In this document: positions 30,146 to 40,707 of the stretch, in pieces | Layout: every line of letters begins with the position of its first letter | Position numbering within the stretch: position 1 is the first letter of the stretch | NCBI GenBank assembly: GCA_016801885.1 | Contig: JAFBJY010000393.1 | Span: 62,001 to 126,000, forward strand | Length of the DNA stretch: 64,000 bases | Source: Toxotes chatareus | Taxonomy: Eukaryota; Chordata; Actinopteri; Toxotidae | Reading direction: 5' to 3' | Translations under genes and position numbers: made by a program | The notes under the pieces: model-generated | Told to the model about the DNA's origin: nothing | Databases searched by the model: none | What the model saw: the letters and a program-made list of their open reading frames with translations, nothing else

Positions 30146-30719
30146 ACACACACGTGTGTGTGTGTGTGTGTTTTGATGTGATTTTTTTAAACCAGGCTGA
30201 AAAAAACTACACATATATTTTGTTGAGCTTATGTTTTCTTTTCTTTCTTTCCTTCTTTGCTTCTTTTTTCCATCTTTCTGAAAACTTTCCGGCAAAGTTT
30301 CCTTGAAGGCACAATGGTACTCTGTGCTGGGCTGAATTCCACACTGATTGTTACTAATACTGTCATCTAATACTGTCTGTATACAGTATAAAGAGCTTTA
30401 TTTCCAACATGGTACACCTCAGTCATACTACAGTAACAGCTATCTAATGTATCCACACTTTGTAATTTGAGCCATCTGGATTCTTCCAATTGTGACTTTT
30501 GGAGCTGCATTTACCACTTTGCCTCATTCATGGCCTGTAACATGCCTACTTGTAATTTGGATATTTCCTCAATGGCAAGTTGCTGATGTGGATTCAAGAA
30601 GATATTTTCTTCTTCCACTTAAAGAACTACAACCAACTGTGCTGAGCAAACCACATGCACACAAACACACACACATACTCACTCCTGGACTTAAAATTGG
30701 TGCTATATGTGCAGCCATT

Positions 30720-30960
30720 CTTCTTTTTATTTCTCTTACTGTTCAAACAGTGCACATGGTCACTTTGGTCATACTGTTTATAGTATTTATTATTATTGTT
30801 TCCTCTAATAAGTCATTTTTTTCTTGGAGTCTTTATATTCTATCTGTATATTCTGTATATTCTGAGTGCCTGTACCCTATTGCATCTGCTCTTGCTTCTG
30901 TAACAGTGTAATTTCCCCATTGTGGGACTATTAAAGGTTTATCTTATCTTATCTTATCTA
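30720..30960 (+). mobile_element. LINE 3' tail with (TTATC)n (copy B)
   Basis: Same as 12,761-13,016, with one more TTATC unit. Confidence 0.7.
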
Positions 30961-31024
30961 CTGTATGAAAATGAAGGGCAGAGATGATGGAGGATATCAT
31001 TCTAACTCTTATTTTATTGCTATC

Positions 31025-31740
31025 AATTCAATTCAATGTATTCATTAATTATACAGCGCCAAGAACTCTGAGAGAAAGAGAGAGGAAAAAACTCTCTCTT
31101 TCTCACTGAGGGAAAAGAGAGAAAAAAAACTCTTTTTCTCTCAGAGACAAGAACTCTCTGAGAGAAAGAGAGAGAAAAAAATCTGAGGAGGGAAGAGAAA
31201 GAGAAGAAAGAGCAGGAGAAAAGAATTGTCTGCGGAGGGAAGAGAAAGAGAGAACAACAGAGAAGTTGAGACAGAGAGAAGCAGAGAAAGAGAGAGTTCT
31301 TCTCTCTCGTTCTCTTTTGGTGGAGAAAGAGGGTTAGCGTTACGGAAAACGCTCTCTTTCTCGCTGAGGAGGGCGAAAGAAGGCCATGCTCTCCTTCTCG
31401 CTCCCTCCCTCTCCATCGATAGAGACAGAAAGAGAGAGGAAAAGCGTCTCGATCTCTATCTGTCTCAAGGGAGAGAGAGGGAAGCTCTCTGTGTAACTCG
31501 CTCTCTGCCTGACAGAGAGAAGAGAGAGATCTCTTGCTCTTCCCTTTCTCTCTGCCAGAGAGAGAGGAGGAACCAAGAGAGAAAACACAGAGAGGCCAAA
31601 ACTCTCCCTGCTGGAGAAATGATGTATAGAAATGGAAATAATCTACATTTAAATAAGCATCTCTCTCTCGCTCCCTGAGAGAGAAAGAGAGAGCAAAAAC
31701 TCTCTGTTTCTCTCTCAGGGAGAGAGAGAGGAGGACAGAG
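31025..31740. repeat. L2 tail and GAGA/TCTC block (copy B)
   Basis: Counterpart of 13,080-13,790, with different numbers of GAGA and TCTC runs but the same spacers. The L2-type tail CAATTCAATGTATTCATT is at the left edge. Confidence 0.85.
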
Positions 31741-31939
31741 TCTGGTGGCCCGGGTCACATCTGTATTCAGTTCTCCTGGATATTAACCTCACAGACGCTC
31801 AAAATGAACCGTTATCAGTAAGGATCCGCAGCATGAGCGGATCGAAAGCGACTGAATGCCCCCAGCAAAGACGTTGGTAGCCTGAGACACCGGCGACGCA
31901 CCGCCACCAGAGCTGTCCCTACCTCCTCAGAAACGTTGA

Positions 31940-32040
31940 GTCAGTGAAGGAAGGCTCCTCATTTATATCATCTGGCTGCCGCCGTAGTGACGTCAGAGCC
32001 GTTGCCTGGGGATCAAAGGCAGGTGAGATGGTGACGTCAT
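31940..32040 (-). promoter_or_regulatory. CRE/TATA promoter-like block (copy B)
   Basis: Two perfect TGACGTCA sites (31,988-31,995 and 32,032-32,039) upstream of GATATAAAT (31,961-31,969) on the minus strand. Sequence otherwise as in A. Confidence 0.5.
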
Positions 32041-33180
32041 GAGCCACACCTCCTCTGAGCTGCTGCTCACTGGATGCTTTTTGCTTTTGACTACATTCAC
32101 AGTTAAACTCTTCAAACTGTTGCGAGTGAAAATCCCAGCAAGTGTAGGGGTGTTCTGATACATCAGTCAGATTGTTGGAAAATTCCAAAGCATTCCAGAG
32201 GCAGTGGAAAGAATAAAAATGATAAAGTGCAGCTCTACACTTTAATTTGAACATTTGTCATGTATGACTTCATTTAATACTGTAGGTTCATACATGATCA
32301 TCCACAGCTGAAGCTCACATTCATGCACCTGTCCTGGCAAGATGCTACATGGGATTCATTGTGATCCACCATGTCTCAGCTAAAATGTTTTTCCTTGAGT
32401 CTTATTCAAAATGTGACACTGAAAACTCAACCATCTGTGCCAACAGAATGAAGATAAGTTCTGAAAAAACCATCAACAAACTCAGAGCAAGAGCTTCATA
32501 AATACCTCTATTGCACATTAAAACTGTATTCATTTCAACAATTCTATCAACTTTCAATATCAGTTTTATTTTTCCCAACTAGTTATTGTAAATGAAGACA
32601 TATTTAATGTGCCTTATTCATTTGTGGTCACAGTTATATTGAATTTCAAATAAACCTACTGTAACCCCCAACAGTAATGGCACTGAGTTCATTTTCTATG
32701 AACTACTCGTCAGGTTTTTCCAGATTTACCATAAAGCTCATAATGAATCTAACAGGATGCTTTGGTGAATTAGTGTTTTCAGTGTCATTAAAACTGGTAC
32801 AAGTACAAAAGACACATGAGGAAAGCAGACATTCCAATATAGACAGCAACATTAAATCAACATTTCTATTATTTATGTAGCTGATTAAAGCTAATACAGA
32901 AATGGACTTGTAATTAATTACAAATTGTGGGAAAAACCTCTATCAGTGTGTTCTTGGATGGTTACAATAGAGTGCAAACCAGATAAGGTATGAAAAAGAA
33001 ACAGCAACAAACTCAGAGCAAGAGCTTCATAAATACCTTTATTGCACATTAAAAAGTGGATTCATTTCAAGAATTTTATTAACCATCAATATCAGCAGAA
33101 AGGTATGAAAGAATAGAATAAACTGATGAATGGCCACAAGTGTTAAAAATACACACACATATAGACAGTAGCATATATAG
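32041..33180. other. Intergenic sequence with an internal ~530-bp duplication
   Basis: A ~130-bp block (CAACAAACTCAGAGCAAGAG and following) occurs at about 32,474 and again at about 33,006. The same pair is in C at 61,529 and 62,062. No coding region is recognised. The empty solo-LTR site is at about 32,655. Confidence 0.6.
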
Positions 33181-33184
33181 TAGG

Positions 33185-33610
33185 ATTTTAATTCAGCTTC
33201 ATTTAACCAGGTAAGTCCTTTGAGAACCAATTCTCATTTGCAGTGACAACCTGGCCACAGACACAATCCAGTAGATAAGACAAATGGTCACAGTACAAAT
33301 TCAATACATATAAATCAAAATGACAGTGTAATATGTGCATATATATACAGTGAGGTTCATGGTAAATGACTAAAAACAAGTACAAGGATCTTGGATTATG
33401 GTTTGTAATGTATTCTTAAAAGAAGAGAATGGTATTAAAGAGCTGAGTTTTACAGTCTGTTGTAAGAGATTCCAGTCGTTTGTGGCAGAAAATTGAAAAG
33501 AGAAGCAACCAAAGAAGGTGCAAGCTTTTGGAATGACGAGGTTAATGAAGCTGCTGGAGCCAAGACTGAGACTAGAGTTCTGAATATTGAGCAAAGAGCG
33601 TAGGTATGAA
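33185..33610 (-). mobile_element. LINE C-terminal fragment and 3' region, minus strand
   Basis: The minus strand encodes SSSFINLVIPKACTFFG and FSATNDWNLLQQTVKLSSL, the last ~60 residues of a LINE reverse transcriptase (VVPRxxTxxGxxSFxxxAxxxWNxLP pattern). The 3' region reads AACCAGGTAAGTCCTTTGAG, a frequent fish LINE end. Present also in C (62,240-62,650). Truncated at both coding sides. Confidence 0.65.
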
Positions 33611-33769
33611 CACTGTAAAATGTAATTGCTAATATAGCTTAAAATAAGAAGTGATCTTAACTGATGTGTGCTTACTTTGCTGACTCTGCTATGTTACACT
33701 TAGTTAATAAAACTTTTTAGGGAATAAAGTAATTAAAGTCATCAGCCTGAGAAAGTATGAGTGATGAAG

Positions 33770-33918
33770 AGCCGTCCTCACAACCTGACACCTATGCCCG
33801 ACACTAGGTGGCAGCACTTGGCTGTGTGACATGCGCATTTCCCCGTGAAGACGTGCTCGGTAATGGCCGCAACCATGTTGAAAGTGGGAAGAAAGCTTCT
33901 GGCTCTGTCATGATAAGG
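33770..33918 (+). promoter_or_regulatory. Presumed promoter and first exon of the next gene copy (unit B end)
   Basis: Contains AGGTGGCAGCA, TGACATGCGCATTTCC and AATGGCCGCAACCATG (a YY1-like context), then a strong exon-donor junction at GTAAGTTGC (33,919). The homologous stretch in C ends at about 63,236 with the same donor. It lies at the downstream end of a unit, in the right place to start the gene of the following unit. The only ATG frame is about 13 codons (MLKVGRK...), so the exon may be untranslated. No transcript evidence can be seen in sequence alone. Confidence 0.35.
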
Positions 33919-34026
33919 TAAGTTGCTGCAAACTGGATTTTATCGGCTTTTTATTTAGCTTTTTCATTTAGTAATTTGATTTATCCTAAAAGTTAGAATG
34001 AATGGGTAGTTTTACAAGATCTATGT

Positions 34027-34100
34027 GAAGGGCTAACGTCGCTAGCGCTAGCTTACACACGTTGATGTAATGAGCACTTGTAAGCTAGCGTTAGCCCTTC
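34027..34100. repeat. Inverted repeat rich in GCTAGC (unit B)
   Basis: GAAGGGCTAACG...CTAGCTTAC and GTAAGCTAGCGTTAGCCCTTC face each other around a ~22-bp centre. The C counterpart (63,672-63,752) has 31-bp arms. It immediately precedes the 3' end of LINE-X in both units. Confidence 0.8.
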
Positions 34101-34230
34101 AAAGTCAAAGTCAACTTTATTGTTAAACCCGTATGTACAGGTCATACACAGGTTTTGAAATTGCAGTGCTCCCTAGGCCCACAGTGTTACACTAGATAAA
34201 TTAGAAAATAGCTATCCAAAAATAAAAACA
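34101..34230 (-). mobile_element. LINE-X 3' end (left part), minus strand
   Basis: AAAGTCAAAGTCAACTTTATT then CCGTATGTACAGGTCATAC matches the 3' terminus of the element at 55,183 and the one at 63,753. It is interrupted at about 34,231 by a Rex1-like LINE and resumes at 36,716. Confidence 0.75.
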
Positions 34231-34234
34231 TATT

Positions 34235-36715
34235 CAAGATTCAGAATCAGAATCAGAATAACTTTATTAATCCCGTAGAGAAAATTCTTGCTGTTACTTT
34301 AACTCCCAGCTGAAAAAGAAGAAAAAAAAAAAAAAAAAATTGGAAAATTGCACAGTGTGTGGTGAGAGAAAAAAAATCTAGAATAAATAAGTGAAAATGA
34401 AAAAAAAAAAATAAATAAATAAATGAAAAACAAAATAAGAGTATAGTTCAATGAAAATCAAGTAAAAATATTGCAATAACTCCAATATCAAACAGAACAA
34501 TATATACAACTAATATACAAATAGAAAAGATAAGACATCTTAATATTTTAATATTTGCAATATGTGCATGAGGTTTGTGGTTGATAGTTTAAAAAATAAC
34601 GTATACACAGTATACATGAGTCCGTGATTCTTACAGTCCAGAGTTATATAGTTTGATTGCAACAGGCAGGAATGATTTCCTGTGTCGCTCTGTTGTGCAG
34701 CGTGGAACAATAAGCCTGTTGCTGAACGAGCTTCTGTGATGGTTCAGCACATGGTGGAGAGGGTGTGAAGGAGAGTCCAATATTGTCCTAACTTTGGACA
34801 ACATTCTCCTCTCCAACACTGTGTTCAGTGAGTCCAGATCCTCTCCTACAACATGGCTGGCCTTCTTGATGATCTTATTGAGTCTGTTAGTGTCCTTCAC
34901 CCTCAGACTGCTGCCCCAGCAGACAACAGCGTACAGGATGGCACTGGCCACCACAGACTCATAGAACATCCGCAGCATCGTCCGGCAGATGTTAAAGGAC
35001 CTTAGCCGTCTCAGAAAATAGAGACGGCTCTGGCCCTTTCTGTAAACAGTGTCCATGTTTTTGGACCAGTCCAGTTTGTGATCAAGGTACACCCCCAAGT
35101 ACCTGTACTCCTCCACCATGTCCACATTGACCCCTTGAATGTTGACAGGGGTCGCTGTAGCCTTGGTCCTCCTCAAGTTCACCACCAGTTCTTTTGTCTT
35201 CATCACATTGAGCTGCAGGTGGTTTCTCTTGCTCCATGTGACAAAGTTGTCCACAACTGTCCTGTAGTCACTCTCATCACCACCTGAAATACATCCTACT
35301 ACTGCAGAGTCGTCAGAAAACTTCTGAAGGTGGCAGGTCTCTGTGCAGTAGCTGAAGTCTGTGGTGTAGAGAGTGAAGAGGAATGGAGAGAGGACGGTCC
35401 CCTCTGGAGCCCCGTGTTGCTGACCACTCTGTCTGACGTACAGCACTGCAAGCGCACATACTGTGGTCTGCCAGTCAGGTAGTCCACAATCCAGGACACC
35501 AGTGGGGCATCTACCTGCATCGCTGTCAGCTTCTCACCCAGTAGAGTCGGCCTGATGGTGTCAAACGCACTGGAGAAATAAAAAAAACATGACCCTCACA
35601 GTGCTTGCCGGCTTGTCCAGGTGGGTGTGGACACTGTTGAGCAGGTAGATGATGGCGTCGTCCAGTCCGAGACGGGGCTGGTAGGCGAATTGAAGGGGTC
35701 CATAAATGGTTGGATCATGGGCGGAGCTGCTCCAGGATGAGTCTCTCCAGAGTCTTCATGATGTGTGACGTCAGTGCAACAGGCCTGTAATCCCTGAGGT
35801 CGCTAGGGCGCGACATCTTCGGTACAGGGACGAGGCATGACGTCTTCCACAGCATTGGGACCCTCTGAAGACTGAGACTCATGTTGAAGACATAATGAAA
35901 GACTCCACATAGCTGGGGGCACAGGTCTTCAGGTTCCCTTGGGCCCACGCCATCTGGGCCTGCAGACTTGCCTGCATGGAGTCTGTTCAGCTGTCTTCTC
36001 ACCTGGTCAGCAGTGAAGCTCAGTGTGGGGGAGTCAGGTGGGGAGGGGTGTATGTGCTACCTTGATAAGTGCAGTCAGGGGATTCAGAGGAGGAGGTGGG
36101 GGAGTGAGGTCTTCATGTGGAGATGAGGGAGAGCAAGAAGAGGAGGGGGAGGGTGAGAGAGTGGAGTTGATGGTTGCCATTGTGCTGCAGAAGAGTCTGT
36201 TTGAGGGTGAGCTGGGGTCACTTCGTCAAATCTGTTAAAGAACAGGTTGAGCTCATTCGCCCATTCCACACTTCCATCAGCTCCTCTGCTGTTTCTTGGT
36301 TTGAAACCAGTGATGGTCGTCATGCCACTCCACACCTCTCTCATGTTGTTATGCTGAAGTTTCCTCTCCAGCTTCTTCCTGTACATCTCCTTGGCCTCTC
36401 TGATCTTGGATTTCAGAGTTGCCTGTATTTTCCTCACCTCCTCCCTGTTGCCAGCTCTGAACGCCCTCTTCTTATCATTTAGAATGGTTTTGATGTCCTT
36501 TGTTACCCACAGTTTGTTGTTGGGGTAACAGCTGACTGTCCTGGCTGGGACAATGGTGTCCACACAGAAGTTTATGTATCTAGTGATGCACTCAGTGAGC
36601 CCGTCAATATCGTTGCCATGGGGCTCACAGAGTGCCTGCCAGTCAGTCACCTCAAAACAGCCCTGAAGTGTCTCCTTAGCATCGTCTGTCCATCTCCTCA
36701 CTGTCTTTGAAGTTG
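34235..36715 (-). mobile_element. Rex1-like LINE nested in LINE-X, minus strand, mostly intact RT
   Basis: The 3' end is at the left (TCAGAATCAGAATAACTTTATT, then a poly-A). The minus strand encodes linker (NKLWVTKDIKTILN, at 36,084-36,701), the palm start (KSAGPDGVGP, VPVPKMSRPSDLRDYRPVAL at 35,715-36,002), and a 271-residue frame (34,631-35,446) with GAPEGTVLSPFLFTLYT, KFSDDSAVVGC (catalytic FSDD) and the thumb. A stop/frameshift at about 35,410-35,590 separates the parts. 5'-truncated in the endonuclease. Confidence 0.85.
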
Positions 36716-37535
36716 CATTATGCTAACATAACGACATTTTGCAAAGACTCCCGGCTTTAAGGCACACATATAAATAAATAACAGAAATCCTTAAAACAGA
36801 ACACTTGTGAAAATATAAACACAAAGTATAGTAAGTAAAGTAAAGAAAGTAATAAAGTGCAGCTTAGTGCAATTCCAGTGTATGGAATGCTGTGAGTGTT
36901 TGTGTTCTGTGTGGTTGTCAGCATCAGCAGGGGTGGGGGTGGTGTTGGGGGCATGTTTGAGGGTCCTGTATGGGGATGGGATTTGAGTGTTGTCACTGCG
37001 GTGGGGCTGTTGCTTTTACAGCTCTGGGGAAGAAGCTGTCCCTGAGTCTGTTGGTGATTGTTTTAATGTTCCTGTACCGCGTTCCTGATGGAAGCGGTAC
37101 AAACAGTGCGTTGCCCGGGTGGGTGGGATCTGTTGCAATGCGTCTGGCCCTTTTCTGCACTGGAGCAACGTAAACTGAGTCCAGATCTGCTAGCCGACGG
37201 CCGACAATCCCCTGTGCTGTGTTCACCACACGGGTTAAGTCCTTCCTGTCCTGTGCTGTGCAGCTGCCATAGCACACTGTCACACTGAGGCACAGGACGC
37301 TTTTGATTGTGGCCCTGTAAAAGTTTGCCAGCAGTTGAGAAGAGAGTCCAGTCCAGTGTGGATGACCAGGAACTTTATGCTGTCCACACGCTCCACCACC
37401 TCCCCATGCAGACAGGAGTGTGTTCAGTCTTCCTGGACCTCCTATAGTCCACTATGACCCTAACCCTTCAGGGCCAGCAATGTCCGGGGGAACAGTGTTA
37501 AAGGCTGAGCTGAAGTCCACAAATAGCATCCTAAC
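36716..37535 (-). mobile_element. LINE-X C-terminal region (resumed), minus strand
   Basis: Begins GCATTATGCTAACATAACG, matching 63,900 in C. The minus strand at 36,993-37,283 encodes MTVCYGSCTAQDRKDLTRVV and then RYRNIKTITNRLRDSFFPRA, the LINE C-terminus. It ends at the fold-back hairpin with sequence encoding the palm motif (DFSSAFN, partial). Confidence 0.75.
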
Positions 37536-37562
37536 ATAGGTGTTAGGATGCTATTTGTGGAC
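37515..37562. repeat. Perfect 21-bp fold-back hairpin at the B/C junction
   Basis: GTCCACAAATAGCATCCTAAC (37,515-37,535) and its exact reverse complement (37,542-37,562) surround a 6-bp loop, ATAGGT. The left arm is LINE-X coding sequence; the right arm runs directly into the first bases of unit C. It sits exactly at the unit boundary. Confidence 0.95.
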
Positions 37563-37715
37563 TGTGTGTTATATAAACATAACACTATCAGATAGAGAAA
37601 GAGAACTTAGTAGAGAAAGAAAGGGCTTTTATATAATACAGATAAACTTGTATATAATACCAATAATACAAATATGTGTGTCACAGAATTTGTGTGTGAT
37701 TTTAGCTCCAATATG

Positions 37716-40600
37716 CGTCTCTGTAGCCCGAATGTGGAACTTTTAGCTGTGGGACTCCGGCCCTATTATTTACCAAGAGAGCTATCGTCCGCCATTGTGG
37801 TCTCTGTTTACATTCCTCCATCAGCTGATGCGGAGGCTGCCGCTGACGTCATCAGCCACACAGTATCTCGGCTACAGACTCAACAGCCAAACGCGTTCAT
37901 TGTGATTACTGGGGACTTTAATCACGTGAACATGGACAGAACTTTCACGGACTTTACACAGTATGTAGGCTGCCCCACCCGTGAAAACAAGACTCTGGAC
38001 TTATTGTATGCTAATGCACAGGAAGCATACAGTGCCACTGCCCCCCCTTGGCAGGTCTGACCACAACCTGGTCTTGCTGTCTCCTAAGTATGTCTCTATG
38101 GTCAGGAGGACGCCTGTGTCCAAAAGGAGTGTGAGGAGGTGGACACAGGAGGCTGAGGAGGCCCTGAAGGACTGCTTTGAGAGTACAGACTGGGACGCGC
38201 TCTGCCTGCCTCATGGAGAGGACATCAACAGCATGACAGACTGCATCACAGACTACATTAAGTTCTGTGAGGACACTGTTGTGCAATCCAGGACTGTCCG
38301 GTGTTACCCTAACAACAAGCCGTGGGTAACCAGTGACCTGAAGGCCCTGCTGAACCAGAAGAAGAGGGCCTTCAGGTCTGGAGACAGAGAGGAGATGAGG
38401 AGGGTGCAGCACCAACTCAGGGACAAGTTGAGGGAGAACAAGGACACCTACAGGAGGAAGCTGGAGGCCAAGCTCCAGCAGAACAACATGAGGGAGGTGT
38501 GGTCTGGAATGAAGAAGATCACAGGATGTGGGGGAGGAGCAGGCTGACTGAAGGCAGCAGGGAGAGAGCTGATGAGCTGAACACCTTTTTCAACAGATTC
38601 AGCTCTCAAACGGCCCAGGTCTCCTCCACCCTTCCCCCACCACCCCCACACCTCCCCCCTCCTGCTCCCACCCCCTCACCGCCCCTCCCTCCCCCCTCTT
38701 CAGTGAGCTCACCGGACTGGACTGAAACCATCACCCCTCCCCTGCCCTGACCCCACCCCCTCCTTAACGCTGGAAACCTGGCAGGTGAGGAGACAGCTGG
38801 AGAAGATCAACCTGCACAAAGCCCCTGGTCCGGACGGCATCAGCCCCAGGATCCTGAGGACCTGTGCCAGCCCGCTGTCTGCAGTCTTCCAGCACCTCTT
38901 CAACCTGAGCCTCAGTCTGGAGAGGGTGCCACACCTCTGGAAGACCTCCTGCCTGGTTCCTGTCCCCAAGAAGTCTTCTCCATCCGGCCTCTGTGATTAC
39001 CGTCCAGTTGCGCTCACATCACATGTGATGAAGGTGCTGGAGAGGCTGGTGTTGGCCCACCTGAGGCCGCAGGGTGAAGTCTTCTCTTGACCCCTTGCAG
39101 TTCGCCTATCAGCCACGCCTTGGGGTGGACGATGCTGTCATCTATCTGCTGCAGCGTGCTCACTCACACCTGGATGGAGGTGGAGGCACTGTGAGAATCA
39201 CTTTCTTTGATTTCTCCAGTGCCTTCAACACCATCCAGCCTCTGTTGCTGGGTGAGAAGCTGCGGCTGATGGGTGTCAGTGAGTCCTCTGTCTCCTGGAT
39301 CACTGACTACTTGTCAGACAGGCCACAGTTTGTCCGGCTGGGCAGTGTCCTGTCTGATGTGGTGGTGAGTGGTGTGGGAGCCCCTCAGGGCACTGTGCTC
39401 TCTCCTTTCCTGTTCACCTTATACACCAGTGACTTTCAGTACAACTCAGAGTCGTGCCATCTTCAGAAATTCTCTGATGACTCTGCTGTTGTCGGGTGTA
39501 TAAGGGACGGACAGGAGGGGGAGTACAGGCGGCTGGTGGACGGATTTGTAGAGTGGGCGGGGAGTGAATCACCTGCTGCTGAATGTGGACAAGACCAAGG
39601 AGATGGTGATAGACTTCAGAAGGAAGGATCAGCTCCTCAGCCCCTCAGCATCCAGGGCAGAGACGTAGCTGCTGTGGAGGAGTACAAGTACCTGGGAGTG
39701 ACCATCGACAACGGACTGAACTGGAAGACCAACAGCACAGCTGTGTACAAGAAGGCCTGCAGCAGACTCTACTTCCTGAGGAAGCTGAGGTCGTTCAACG
39801 TGTGCAGCAAGATGCTGGAAATCTTTTACCAGTCTGTTGTGGCCAGTACTCTGTTCTCCTCTGTGGTCTGCTGGGGGGGCAGCATCTCAGCCAATGACAC
39901 CAACAGACTGAACAAACTGATCAGGAAGGCTGGCTCTGTCATTGGCTGCAAACAGGACTCTTTTGAAGCAGTGATGGAGAGGAGGACTCTGAACAAACTG
40001 TTATCCATCATGGATAACCCTGACCACCCTCTCCATACTGTACTGGACGGACAGCGGAGCGCCTTCTCCAAAGGCTCAGACAGCTTCGCTGTCATAGGAA
40101 CCGCTTCAGGAAATCATTCCTGCCACATGCTATAGGACTGTATAACTCATCACCCCTGTGCCAGAGATAACCCCTGTTATGATGATTATGCACCTTAACC
40201 TTGTTTACAACTGTATTTCATTCTGCACTGTTATTCATGATTATTCTTGCACATTCATATTACCTTGTTTTACAACTTAATAGGTTTCATTTATTTATAA
40301 CAATCTTATCTTCATTTATTGTGTTTATTACTTGCACATTTGATATTATCTGTGTTCCTTCATAGTTTTACAGTCTTAAATGTACAAAGTCAGTTTCAGA
40401 AGTTATTTACTGCTACTGTACAAATTTTCATCAAGTATTCATTTACATTACTTCATGCACTGATCGCTCTATTCCTGAGCAGGACCTTTTTATCTTTATA
40501 TGTTTGGTTCAGTTGCAACTAGAGTCACCCCATATGAAACTCAGATTCCTTCAAGGAAAAAACACAAATTTCACTTACACATGTATTTGTTCACCTTTAC
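37716..40600 (+). mobile_element. Rex1-like LINE, plus strand, nearly full coding region
   Basis: Endonuclease part VVSVYIPPSADAEAA, ITGDFNHVNM (catalytic GDFN), LGRSDHNLVLL. Linker NNKPWVTSDLKALLN. RT palm KAPGPDGISP, VPVPKKSSPSGLCDYRPVA, FFDFSSAFNTI, GAPQGTVLSPFLFTLYT, KFSDDSAVVGC. The C-terminus ends near 40,135. Frames are 37,674-38,060, 37,981-38,547, 38,785-39,090 and 39,074-40,135, separated by frameshifts; one short shift also scrambles ~30 residues after WAGS (39,560-39,640). The 3' border is approximate. It displaces the hAT-like insertion and Tc1 remnant found here in A and B. Confidence 0.85.
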
Positions 40601-40707
40601 ACCTTTATTTCTTCTGCTAATATTTCCTATGACCAGATAAACTTCAACATGTACTTAAACACAACATTGTTTTCAACTTTCCCATCTAAGTTTCTAGTTT
40701 ACTCATC

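Larger units (their letters stand above)
15908..37535 (+). repeat. Tandem unit B of the ZNF638-like segment
   Basis: This unit starts as a copy of position 1 and follows A through 32,690. It then continues with sequence that A lacks but C also has (32,690-34,230 against 61,735-63,890). It is the longest version of the charged-region exons. It lacks the second RRM exons, where a minus-strand Rex1-like LINE now lies, and the zinc-finger exon, which is replaced by an unrelated 334-bp piece. It ends in LINE-X sequence at the fold-back hairpin. Confidence 0.9.

Noticed and set aside
34310..34420. Poly-A rich stretch as a processed pseudogene tail
   Set aside because: It is within the 3' untranslated region of the nested Rex1-like LINE, whose own terminal repeats and coding order explain it.
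36023..36482. Plus-strand frames over the nested Rex1-like LINE
   Set aside because: Antisense to the LINE linker; no independent support.
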